Below are positions 13,041-24,254 of a stretch of DNA of 64,000 bases, piece after piece. The stretch lies in contig JAGYVD010000004.1 of NCBI GenBank assembly GCA_021209875.1, positions 2,542,001 to 2,606,000 on the forward strand, in the 5' to 3' direction. The notes under the pieces are model-generated. The model made no database searches. It was given only the letters and a program-made list of their open reading frames with translations, and had not been told where the DNA came from. Source of the stretch: Rosellinia necatrix (Eukaryota > Ascomycota > Sordariomycetes > Xylariales > Xylariaceae). Made by a program: the position numbers and the translations under genes. Numbering within the stretch: position 1 is the stretch's first letter; each line of letters opens with the position of its first letter.

Positions 13041-13100
13041 ATGGGATGGGATGGGATGGGATGGGATGCGATGCGATAGGATGCGATAGGATGGGATAAG
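13041..13100. repeat. degenerate GGGAT pentamer repeat
   Basis: Consecutive GGGAT units, then GCGAT and AGGAT variants. It is a simple-sequence tract with no resemblance to the fungal telomere unit TTAGGG. Confidence 0.85.
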
Positions 13101-14005
13101 GATGGCGTACACGACCCAACTGCTCGGGCGAGCCAGGAACGCGAGGGGAGGGAAGGGGAGGGACGAGGAAGCTGCTAGGGCAGGGTGAGTTGCGGCTGGG
13201 CTGGGCTGGGCTGGTACATCGTTACCGCGCCGACTGACAGGAAGCGAGTACATATGAACCGAACCGGCGCACCGTGGGTATTGTTGTCGAGCTCGTCAAT
13301 CTTGCGCCGGTCGCACGCACTCGGATGCGATCACCCGCCGTGGCGCCTTTGCCGGGATGGGCGGTGCGGCTACGTGCATTGGTGTCAAAGCACCGACATG
13401 CAAGGCCGGAGGGAAGGAGAAGGGAGCGAACATGAACGAGCCAAAAGTTCACAGCAGGTCGATCTCGGGCGCATGGGGGTAGGGGGAAGGAGGAAGGAGG
13501 AAGGGGAAGGGGAAGGGAAGGGGGGGGAGGGTTCACTGTCGTGGGACGTTCGGGCCGTGATGAGGGGGCCAGAGAGGAGAGGGGATTCCCGGTACCCGGT
13601 AGACGACTGAGCGAGCGAGTGGTCCGTCATCACGCCGGAACCTGGTCGACACCCCCCGGCTCTCTTACACTACACTGGCCTCCCTTGCCAATATACCCAT
13701 CCAGGTGAATAAGTGCCCGAGGATGCTACATTGTCGTTAATTATCGAGCAGCCGAACCAGGCAAAATACACCACTCAGGCTCCGAGGCTTCGCGGAAGAT
13801 CTGCGGCACAGCGGCACATCCGTCATGTGGTACGCTTCTGACGTTGCCTCGTTCAGCCTCCCTTTCCAATAGTCTGGTTCGTGGGTACCGCCTCGGATTT
13901 CGACTGGCCAGGAGCACAGAATACCACCGGCCCTGGCGCGTCTGGGGATCCGACTGTACGTATGCGCTAGATATGTAAACTTGGTTACCCGGGGTAGCTT
14001 ATTTG

Positions 14006-14096
14006 TGTATGTATGTATGTGTATGTACGTATCATAAGTCTGTAGTAGTGTATGTATGGATGTATGGATGTGTGGATGTATGGATGTATGTATGGG
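14006..14096. repeat. GTAT / GGAT tetranucleotide repeat tract
   Basis: Alternating GTAT and GGAT-type tetramers with interruptions. The long minus-strand frame crossing it is rich in His/Ile/Thr because of the repeat and is not a gene. Confidence 0.8.
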
Positions 14097-15240
14097 GTAC
14101 CTGAAAGCACCGCGAGGCACCGTGACGTTTGTTGACCCGAGACATTGGAATAGGGCCCTATCTAAGCCGGATGAGGTATACGGGCAAGTCAGAGGGAGAG
14201 AGATGAAGTGTCTCCAAAACGGCCTCGTATAGAGGACATGTTTCATACATACATACAGCTTATAGGGTCTATTGCCCATATTAGTTTTTATTTATTTCAT
14301 TTTTGATTATTTTTCATCTGTCATCCTTTCTTTATCATTTCTCTTTCTGCATCGCATCTCCGGTTGGGCGTATTATAGGTATGTAGTACCTGGCTGGAGG
14401 CGTGCTGGTCTCGTCGCGTCTCGTTCGCTAATATGTTCCGTAGCTAGCTAACATCGCTAACCTGGTCATGGACCCTGGAGCTGTTGATTTGGGATCGACC
14501 ATCTGACCCCAGTCCATATCTTCTCGCTTAAGCTGGCTAGGGGATCAGGGGACCAGGGGGGACCGGGGGATCAGAAGACTGGGGGTGCCCAGCCTTCATT
14601 TGATTCTTGGTACGGTATGTATGTAGGTAATTTGGGTAGGGGGTAGAATGATACCTCGCATGAAGCGTAAGTATGCGGGAGAGAAAAGCAAAAAGAGAGG
14701 GGAAGAAAAGGGGAATGGGAAAAAAAAAAAAAAAAAAAATTGAGGAAGAAGGAAAAATGACAAGTCGAAGACGTACAGCGGGAGAGTGGGTGCCGAAGCA
14801 TCACATCTAGTGTAGCTAGCTAGGTACACTAACTAGTTATCTACCAAGAGGCATGAACAGTGTCCACTTACACTCTCGGTCAGGCCTTCAGACTGTAACC
14901 CACCGCATAATTGCACTACCTAACTGCCCCATGACGATACGCAACTGTGCAGTACACTAGAATCAAGCCTACTCCCCGTCCGTCTCAGTATCAGCTGTTT
15001 CGTCAGCTTCACCCAGCTGGAACGCCATCCCCCGCCGTGGTGTGGGAGCACGGGGTGACATTGGTCAGCGTGGTTGTTGGGGCTGGTCGCCTCCGTGCAT
15101 TGTGTTCGTGCATGGCGCGAGCGAGTAGGAGGAGAATGAGACCGACGAGAGTCCACGCATGCCCAGTACTTCTCTCTCTCTCTTTTTTTTTTTTTTTTTA
15201 ACTTGGATAGGCCAAGTACATCCATCATACGGCATAGAGC

Positions 15241-15360
15241 ACGGCGGCGGCACCACAGCGACCACCACGACCACGACCACCAACCACTGCCACCACGACC
15301 ACCATCATCACTACCACCACCACTACCACTACCACCATTATTACCACCACCACCACACCT
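15241..15360. repeat. CCA/CCG trinucleotide-like tract
   Basis: About 120 bases of CCA, CGA and CAT triplets. Translated frames give His/Pro/Thr or, on the other strand, Gly/Val/Trp strings. There is no start, domain or neighbouring exon that would make it coding. Confidence 0.8.
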
Positions 15361-18300
15361 CAGCCAGCAGCCCTTATCCATCCCTCGCGCCCCTCCCCCC
15401 CCCAATCCCACCCGTGAATAGCGCATCCAGGCTGTCGGGTCAGGTCGCCTCGGAATTGTGTAATTCATGTGCGTCATCCCCCAAACCGAGCGCGGGTGAC
15501 GGGTGATCAACGTGTGTTAGCTAGCCCATCCATCCCCATTCCGGTGCTGCTGACTGGTCCGGGCTAGATCTGCAACCTCCCCCTCCCCCCGGGCTCCAGG
15601 GCCTGGCTTGCATCCATGCTTGTCTGCTGCTGAGCCAATCAGTTCCCGCCCCAGGCCCTGAATTGGCAATTGTCACCATTCCCGCCTCTCGGGGAGTTCC
15701 AGGGAGATCCAGGAGCCAATGGGTGGCGGAGTCGTCGTCGCCTCACTCCCGTTCGATATACTCTTTGGCTGAACCAGTGAGCTGCGGGTTGTGTCGCGTA
15801 GGCGGGTGAGGCGACGGCGACTGACTCGCCGTTGTAAGAGATAGGCGATCGGCTTGGCTTGAAGGGTTGGCGTGGCTGGCGAGATTGTAGTGTAGTATAG
15901 TTAGTCATCCCATACCTGTTTGGCTTCATCTCCCCCCATCCTCCCCCTCCCCGGACTAGCTACGCTACATCTCCTGCCTGCCTACACACTAGTGCATACA
16001 CGTACATCCATGCTTCACCGTCCATCCTCGGGGAGCGGGAGACGAACTAGGGGTTGTCATGCGTAGCCCGCTTCTCCCTCCCCTCCAAGGTAAGTAAACA
16101 GTGCGAATGTGCGGCCGACCGGTCACGAGAGGTTGTCGGTAGCCCTATACCATACATACATACACACATACATACATACCTAGGGTAGGTCCCCTCCCCG
16201 AAGGACGATTGGTATCGCCTGCGCCTTCTACAAGCGGAAACGAATTACCAATAGTGAACAATGACCAGCATCGGGGATCTGGGCGCCTTGCTTCCTGGCG
16301 AGTTGTGTGGTGCTCAGCAGCCTGCCTGCCTGCCTGCCTGCCTACCTGCCTACCTAGTGCCCATGTGCTCCATCGGGTTGCATCTGAAGATTTGTTATTT
16401 TGTGAGAGATGACAGCCGCGCGTTGAGGAGGGAGGGTGGACCGCGTTTACCTTGGCCCCTGACCGCGGTAACGAGAGCCCTGGCTTCCTTCCTTCCTTTG
16501 CTTCTTTCTCGCCTCTAATCTGACGCCATTAGTGACCGCCAAGCAAATGAACCAGATCTATTGCATGACTAGAATGGGCAAACAGCATAAAGAGTACCAC
16601 CAACCTGAACCACTAACCCGGAGGGGGGAGAGGTAAGTACTCACCTACCTACAGGGGGTTATCTCACAAGGATCCATACCGAGGCATGTATAGCTAAGTA
16701 GTTATAGGTAGGTGTAAAAGTAGAAAAGCAAAAAAAAAAAAAAAAAAGGGAGTAAAAAAGGGAAGAGGTGAGCTATAGCGGTATGAAGCGGATCGGGTGG
16801 GTTGTATGCAAGATGGGCTGCTCTACCAAGATACTGGGAGTGCGCATTGCAGTAGTCCGACTATAGTTACTTGCGGTAGTGGACGGGTAACCTAGAGAAA
16901 GTGAGAAATATGACGCTTGTTTTGTATGCTTGGCAAGGTAATAATAGGTTGCTTTTCTTCTCTCCATTGGGCCGCGAAGTGATTGACGAAACCATTAGTG
17001 CCGGTTTTTTTTTTTTTTTTGTTTTTGAAACCCGTCAAAACGGAACACATCAATTAACAATCTACTAACACCAGGGATCGAGATGTATCACCATGTACAC
17101 TAACCATATCTTCATCCCCCTCCCTTCCCCCCTTCCGCGCATGCCTCCTGCTGCGACAACGCTATCTCTTCTGCGCTCTGACCTAGGGTCTGGCGCCTGG
17201 GTTGAATCCATATCGGCTCTCCCAGGCTTCCTTTTGAAGCTCGCAAATGTGATAGATAGCACCCGCGGCAAAGCCGGGTTGATGCCCAACCAGCTAGGGA
17301 TGGAGACGGTGGTATAGAGTTATTTATACCGGAGCCGGGTATAAGACCTTAGCTCCTCTAGACTAATCTCGAATTCCCGGTGACGACCCAGCTGTGTGGG
17401 AGAAGGCTGAGGTGACCCTGGCTGTTTGGGGACCGCTGACGAGTTTTCTGGACAGGGGTATGGTTGGGCACGATCTTGGAGGTAACCACTCGTGGACTAT
17501 GTTATAATCCAACCTATTTGGTAGAGAAAGAGGCGCTGATCACGGTCAGCAATTGCGTATTTGCCAATAGGTCGTTTACTCTATTCCGTAGACGCCGCGC
17601 TTGTCGAAATACGACCTGGTTTCTGGTCATGAACCATGGATCACATGCAGTACGTGTGTACCTGGTTAATCAACGATTTGACTTGTTTAGGTATCAAATA
17701 CACACGCCGTGAGAGATATCTCCTTTGCCATAACTAGCGCTGCAGCCCAACCGTCGCGGTCGCTGGTGGTACATGTAACGGTAGTGTGCAATGTTCACTT
17801 GCCAAGGCATCGGGGACCGACCGTCAAGGCCAACTACCCTCTCAGCCATCTTCTAATGCCTACAGCCCTGCAACGCCAGTCCTCGTCCTCGTCCCTATCC
17901 CTGTCTTTCGATGGTCTTGAAGGATACGCAAAAGAACAAATGACAAAATGACCCCATGACTGCGTTGATGACCCCTCCGTTTACCTTTTTCTATAATCCC
18001 TTTCCTTTTTATCCCCAATGCCTTTGAGCTCAAGCTCAGGGGTATCCCAAACTCCATTCGTACAGCCGTACGCCTCCACTCTATGTATAATCCAACCCAT
18101 GTCCTTGCTCAATGCTTTAATCCTCTGCTGCGTCTATCATTCGCCGGGTTCCATGTCTGACCTGCCCCAGCATCCCCGTCCCGCCAGATGTTGTATGGCC
18201 CTGAGTCCCAATGCCCCAAACTACTAAGTAAAATGATACATTGGCGAATAGTACAGCGCGGAACGAAGGGTGGACCGCTGCTTTGCGCATGCCACACCGG

Positions 18301-18542
18301 CACCCACAACTCCCTGGTAGCCGAAAGAAATTTGAAGCGGTGTAATGACTAACCGACAGTTTCCGGAAAAGTAGGCCAGCCCAATGAGTAATGGCCCAGC
18401 CGAGTTCACGCGGAGAATTACACACTCGGTGAAACGCCGTGTCAATGTGTCCATGTGACGGTGTTTCCGGCGATTAGGGCTTGTCGTATCGCTGCCACCC
18501 AAAACCATAGTAATATTAACAACGTCGAGTAAACTCCGCATC

Positions 18543-19808
18543 CTAGCGGGATCCGAGATGGGAAGGGCGGCCGACGCCGGACGGACGAGAAACAGATGAC
18601 CCAGACTCGTGGTAACTAGTATCGTATTCCTCGAGGCATTGTAGAATGACTAGAATAAAAGCGTGAATAAACGGTGACCGATTTAAGAGATAAAGCGAAG
18701 CAGAGGGACCACTTACTCTCGATTATCTGTTCTTCCCACACACCACACTCGTAGTCGACCAGGCCGTGCCGCTCAATAGAGTTGCATAATCGCGTTACCT
18801 CATCACCCATCTTTTTCAATTGGTCCTTAGCCAGCACATTTTGATTACGCTGTGGCGGGAGGCTAGATCGAAGCATGTCCAGTTGTTTCTGGCACAGGGA
18901 AAGCCATGCGTAATTGAAATCACGCCAAAGTTTGATCCTATCTTGATGGAGAGCTTCGTCGTCCCCAGTAAGGCCTGTGATCTGCGATTAGTTATAGAAT
19001 GGTAGACCGTGCGATGCTAATACGAACCTAAGTCTACTACTTTGGACAGCAGCCACTCAGACACTCTCAGGAGGGATTCGCTAGCAGTTTGTAGTACACC
19101 GTTGTGAATGTTTGTAAATATTTCTCTAAGCGCGCTCTGATACTGTTCGTAGGCTTCGCCCATCTGAGCTAGAGCGGCCGTGGGCGTGGGCTCGGGCGCA
19201 GACGCCGATCCGGCGGTATTATATTCCTGCTCCTCGACGACCTGCTCGGATGTACCAGATTGTGCCATACCGCTCATCGGCGCAATGTTGCTAGCATAAC
19301 CTGGTTGGTACACCGCGGGCGTGCTCGAGGATGCTGTCTGTGGCTGCAGGCCAGCTGCTGTAGCTGCACTGGCGGACTCGCTCGGGAAATAAGGGGAGGC
19401 GACATCCGTCGGCATCATCTGCAGACCTGCGGCTTGCCGAGACGGGAACTGCTGACTCGTATCGTAAACGGTGTTTTGAGCGCCTGTCTGCTGTACATTA
19501 TATAGCATAGAGGTATTGTAAGTGCTGTACCCTTGCGTTTGTCTGCTGTCCTGTCCGTACTCGGGCTGATAGGCCATTGGCTGTGAGAACGCGGTTGCGG
19601 GCTCCTGGTAGTAGCCACTATACGACGTAACGCCGGCCATGCTCCTGGACGCTGACGGCGATGTGTTGAGAGGCGTGGGTCGGTACCTGTCCAAACCTCC
19701 TGTGCCGTAGGATCTACGCGAAGCATTGGGATCGTGACCCGAATACCTGGGGTTGGAAGCAGAACCGCTGGGCTGCTCCTGCCTCCGCCGCCGCGTGGTG
19801 TCATCCAT
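18543..19808 (-). CDS. hypothetical protein, disordered N-terminus and helical C-terminus, 3 exons
   Basis: Predicted 381-aa protein. Exons (minus): 19808-19028, 18974-18717, 18649-18543; introns of 53 and 67 nt with good donors (GGTTCG, AGTAAG) and CAG/TAG acceptors. The start is the ATG of MDDTTRRRRQEQ; the frame continues upstream only to non-ATG codons. Residues 1-200 are Gln/Ser/Tyr/Pro-rich (SYSGYYQEP, QPEYGQDSRQTQGYSTYN) and probably disordered. The C-terminal part is charged and likely helical: an EQYQSALREIFTNIH segment, then LHQDRIKLWRDFNYAWL and a KMGDEVTRLCNSIERHGL region. The splices join one continuous helical region, which supports the model. I do not recognise the family. It lies alone between two gene deserts. 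Gln/Tyr-rich regions like this occur in fungal transcription or RNA-associated proteins, but no function is claimed. Confidence 0.72.
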
Positions 19809-22160
19809 GCCCCGGAGAGTTGTGTTGCCAATGGATTGGAATGGTGACCCCAGCCGATGCGTCTCCGGCAACGGAGCTGGCTGGGTGTAGAGGACGGCCA
19901 GTTTGGCTTGCGCCGGCCGCGTCGAGCACCGACCGGCCTATAATGCTTCTTGGGAAGTTTGGTCGAGAGGGTGGCGATGACACGGAAGAATAGTCCCGGG
20001 ACTTGCAAGGAAAGCAATGCGAGCAGAGGGTTGGCAGGTATACGGCTGCGTGCGAGGGGCTCCCGGGTTGAGGAGAGAGGATGGCAAGAGGGTTGCCAAG
20101 TACGACAACTGGCCCACAAGACTGAATGATGGAGGTCCCAGGAACTTAGGGCTTGCTGCTTTCTGTCCTAGGGCTCTTGCTGTGGGTGTGGGAGAGGAGT
20201 TACGTGTTGGATGCTTTTAAGTTCGGGACGTGTCAAGGTGTAGGAGGTGATAGGTAGCGACTGAGGGCGAAATTGGCTGGAGGTGGGGGTCGCGAGAATA
20301 AAAGTAGTTTGTAGGAGTGTGCCTTACTTCGGGGCAAACCTTAGGGAGTCTCGTCCAAGGTTTCGTTCGATGCAAACACCACCAATTATATGCTGGCTGT
20401 AGTGAATGTACGTACGGTGCAACCCGCTGTGCCCTGGCCGCCGTCCACCGTCCGCCTTCCGTCGTCTGGGTATGACGATGATGGCAACAATAATAATAAC
20501 ACGGCACGCACAAGGCCTTCAGGCTCTGGTCGCGTCTCCTCCCCTCCCGCTTGGACGCAGCACACTGCGCGCTAGCTCTTCAAAAGGGCTGATGATGGAG
20601 CTACCTGGTTCAACGGTTGTAACTAGAGGTACTGGGAGGATCCCGGCAGCACTGCAGCCCAACCAGCAATGACCCTGCCCTGGGGTGTTGTGGTGTCGTA
20701 CGAACCTAATTCGTCCGGTCTGTCTTAGGGCCCGCTGGTGAATTTCGATCTCTTTGGGTCGCCTCGAGGGCCAACGAGACGACGTTATTTTCGAGGAGTT
20801 GAAGCGTGGGTTGATTCCTACGCAGGAGACTTGGGACAGGGATGGGAGGATATATATAGTGTAGAGAGAGCGTGGGAAGGCGGAGACTTGTCTAAGTAGT
20901 TATAGGTCGACAAACCCAAACACGCAATCTAGCGTGGACGGCAGAGGGAAATGATCAGACACTTCCCGGCGTTGGTATGATGGTGGTGAGGAGTGGCTAA
21001 CGCAGACAGAGGGCCTGACCAAGGCAGGCAGGGCATATACGGGAGGGTATATAATAAGAAACAGAGCGGATAACGTATGTCGACACCGGAAGATTTTCAC
21101 GATCGGGGGATATTTATCCATCTTAGCACAGCATCCCGAACAGGTACCGACTAACAGCGGTAGTACCTGATGATTGGTATAATTAGGCGTGTTCTATGAG
21201 GGAGGGTACGAGGAACCGCAGAACTAGTTTCAGTTGTGGAGAAGGCAGCAGACAAGGCCTTGACGACCACTTTCTAACGCCTCGCACGAACCTCTCTTAG
21301 ACTAGCACCCAGAGCTGCTTGCTTATGGTGAGCTGCCAGCGCGTGGAGCTGGAAGACACCGGTAGGTGGGTGACTCGGTTCCGGTTACGTACCGTAGCAC
21401 CAGGCACAGTACTGAGAGTACTGAGCGCAGCCAGGGTCCGCGAGGGAGGATGGGAGATTATGAAAGGGTGGCCTGAACGTATGAGCATTGGATTGAGGTA
21501 GTCGTAAGTAAGGCCTCGATGACGAGGGAAACCACCTATCAAGGCAATTCAATTCGGCACCAACGCGCCTTGGCCGAGCAGCATTGCGGACAGGGCTCTG
21601 GAAATGGGGCTGGCTACTAATAAGCCTGCTAACTATGTTGGGTGGAAATGTTGCGGGCTATTTAGAAGAGATCTGCGTATTGAGCCCACACCACGAGAGA
21701 GTGTGTATAGAGCATCACCTTACCTCCTGAGGACCCCTGGTGGGGAGGGGAATGGAGGAGGAGGGAAGGGGGTGGAGGGGGCGTGTGCGTAGAGGAGGCC
21801 TTGCTGGGCAGCTCTATGTCATGATATTTATGAGCCGAGGGCTGACATGAATCTGGTCTACACCACCTTGAGTACTGTATAGGGCACGTGTGCGTCAAGC
21901 CAGGGATGGTAGCCAGATGGCCGCTAGATATCGGTTAGATTAGGATACTATGTAATCGCCATATAATGGGGTGGTGGTCGTCACAGTCATGATGATGATG
22001 ATGGGGCCCGGAGGAGGACGACAGCAAGGAGGACGACGAGGGTGACGTGGGGACGACCACGAAGAAGAAGAAGAAGAGGGAGAAGAGTCACGAAGTTCAT
22101 GGTAGTTTCCCTGTGATAAATGATAGTTACACTATAGGATGGTCAACAAAACCTACCACC

Positions 22161-22185
22161 ACCTGCCTGCCTGCCTACCTGCCTA

Positions 22186-22225
<40 letters not shown>
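22161..22225. repeat. TGCC/TACC tetranucleotide repeat
   Basis: A run of TGCC units interrupted by TACC. It is followed after 22310 by GGTA/GGAT and CCTA repeats, making a compound microsatellite about 280 bp across. Confidence 0.9.
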
Positions 22226-22227
<2 letters not shown>

Positions 22228-24186
22228 GGTCCAGATCTATCCATCTTGACAGGCAGGATGGATGGATGTCGGTAGGATGTCGGCAGGATGGATACAATAC
22301 CCAGGGAAGGTAGGATACATAGATAGTAGATAAGTATCTAAGATAGGTAGGATAGGTAGGTACCTACCTAGGTAGGATGGGTAGGATGGGGAGTAGGTTA
22401 GGTAGGTTAGGCAGGTTAGGTGGTGTAGGTTAGATACCTACCTACCTGCTCTCGTGCAGGGAGGCACGACAGCGGTTATGAGGCTCGCTAGGCGTAGATG
22501 CAGATGCAGATGCAGCTAGTCCGCTGCCGTACAATGAATGGATCGGTGGACGAGTCCCTAGTGCAGATCTAATGGTAGTTCTTGGGGGGAGAAGGAGGCT
22601 TGGGGTGGTGGGTTCCGTGAAACAGAGCATTGGACGACAGCAACAACCCGAAGCAGGCCTGGGGGGGGTGAGGTGAGGGGGAGAGCGAGCTCTCAGCCCC
22701 AGGATTCCAGAATCCCGGGAGGTGCTGTTGTTGTACGATGCTGCCCCTGTGACAATTCCGGCCGGGTCCTGGGATGTTGCACCTAAGGTACTCGCTCGCC
22801 TGGGGTACCCTCCTGCTAACTACCTAGGTAGTCCAGGCGCGAGTTGGCAGACGTCAAACGCGAATCCGTCAAACGCTCTCGGCAGAACAGTGGAGAGGTC
22901 CGGGCTTGTACCCAGGTACACGCAGTACAGTACACAACATAAAACATAAAACCTGGTGATACAAGCCTAATCTCCTTTTTTTCTTCTGTGCGCAGTTCGG
23001 TGTCTCGTGTGGCTGACAATATTGCCATTGATGCGCAAACAGGGCATCGTTATTAGGTACTTTACATATTGCGTTGGCTGGGACGGGGTGGGTGTCAATC
23101 ACCCTTTGCTGTCCTGCGCTGTTCTGTTCTGTTTTGTTTTGTTTTGTTTTGTTTTATTGACCTAAGCAGGACCGACACAGCATTGGTTTGTTTCGTTGAG
23201 ATGAATTGACCAATGAATTGGGCCGACGGATTTGGCCCATGGTTTTCAATGGTAAATGCAGCCATGTTTGAAGATCCATGGGTGTGGTCCTTCATCTAGA
23301 TGGAAGAGATGCTAGACAGAACACGGTACGTGCGTAAATGATTACAGAGACACTAACTACCCACTTAGCTGGTAGGTATTTTATGACAAGGTAACTAAGT
23401 ACATACATATGTAGCTACCTATACCTAACACCCTAATTTTAGCAGATTTGGTACCTATAGTCATGCTGCAGGCAACCTTACCTTCCTCTGCCTGCATACC
23501 TCAGGTACAAGTAGGCAGGTAGCTACATATCATACAGATCTGGAGACGAGTTTTCATGTGAGTTGCCGACCACGGTGGAGTGAATCCGTAGATCTGCGAT
23601 CTGGATAATGCAAGGCAAGGTGAAAGGGGGAACACAAAGAACTTGAAGCATTGAGGTTTCAATCAACTCCAAGTTAACTCCCTCCCACTCAGACGCATAA
23701 CAGTCCTGCCTACTATGCATCACCCTATCTATGAGCTTAACCTATCTGAGTAACTGGGCGTGTGGCTTCAACCCTTAGCTTAGTGTATACTTGTAATTCG
23801 GCAGTACGTGTAGGTGGGTAGACTATAAAACGCCCCCTTTGGATGGGGCCCTAACTTAGGTAGGTATGTAGTGCAGCGAAGATGGATACTTACTGAATAG
23901 GTAGCTCAACCGGATTTCATAGGTATATTGCTCATCCTAGTGCTATGTTGGCCGCCGGGTAGGGAGGCCAGGAGATACAGAGCCACGGTCGATGGCTACA
24001 TACTGGTTTGTATGTATGGGGCATAACTATATGATGCAGCAATTATTGTCTAAGCTACTGGTCGTCAACGCTAGTAGTACGTGATGTTTTGCATGCAGGT
24101 TTCCAGTAGTACCTTGCAGGTTCGTTTTGATAGGCTATGTAACTGCTACGCATGGGAACTACTTCTGAGATACTATGTGGTATCTC

Positions 24187-24254
24187 CAGGCGCATCATAC
24201 AGGCGCATTATATAGGCGCATTATACAGGCGCATTATACAGGCGCATTATAACA
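24187..24254. repeat. 13-mer tandem repeat (CAGGCGCATTATA)n, five units
   Basis: Five consecutive near-identical copies of a 13-bp unit. The first has ATCATA, the third begins TAGG, and the last gains one A. A sixth, decayed unit (CAGGCACATACATA) follows. There is no coding frame across it. Confidence 0.9.

Larger units (their letters stand above)
12121..18542. other. gene-poor block rich in simple repeats and homopolymers
   Basis: No gene recognised. Contents: T/G runs at 12300-12330, a GGGAT-type pentamer array at 13041-13100, purine-rich runs near 13490-13530, GTATG/GGAT repeats at 14006-14096, long A or T runs near 14720-14740, 15185-15199, 16731-16747 and 17006-17020, a CCA-rich tract at 15241-15360, CATA repeats near 16152-16180 and CTGC repeats at 16320-16355. 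Open frames overlapping these are translation artefacts of the repeats. The last few hundred bases are the 3' flank of the gene ending at 18543. Confidence 0.55.

Noticed and set aside
13041..13100. Possible internal telomere-like repeat
   Set aside because: The unit is GGGAT/GCGAT/AGGAT, not TTAGGG, and the tract is short and degenerate.
13737..14279. 180-codon minus-strand frame
   Set aside because: Its middle is His/Ile/Thr sequence from the GTAT/GGAT repeat, and neither end resembles a protein family.
14920..15510. 196-codon minus-strand frame with Gly/Trp-rich centre
   Set aside because: The centre is the reverse complement of the CCA repeat and a poly-T run; there is no domain and no supporting exon.
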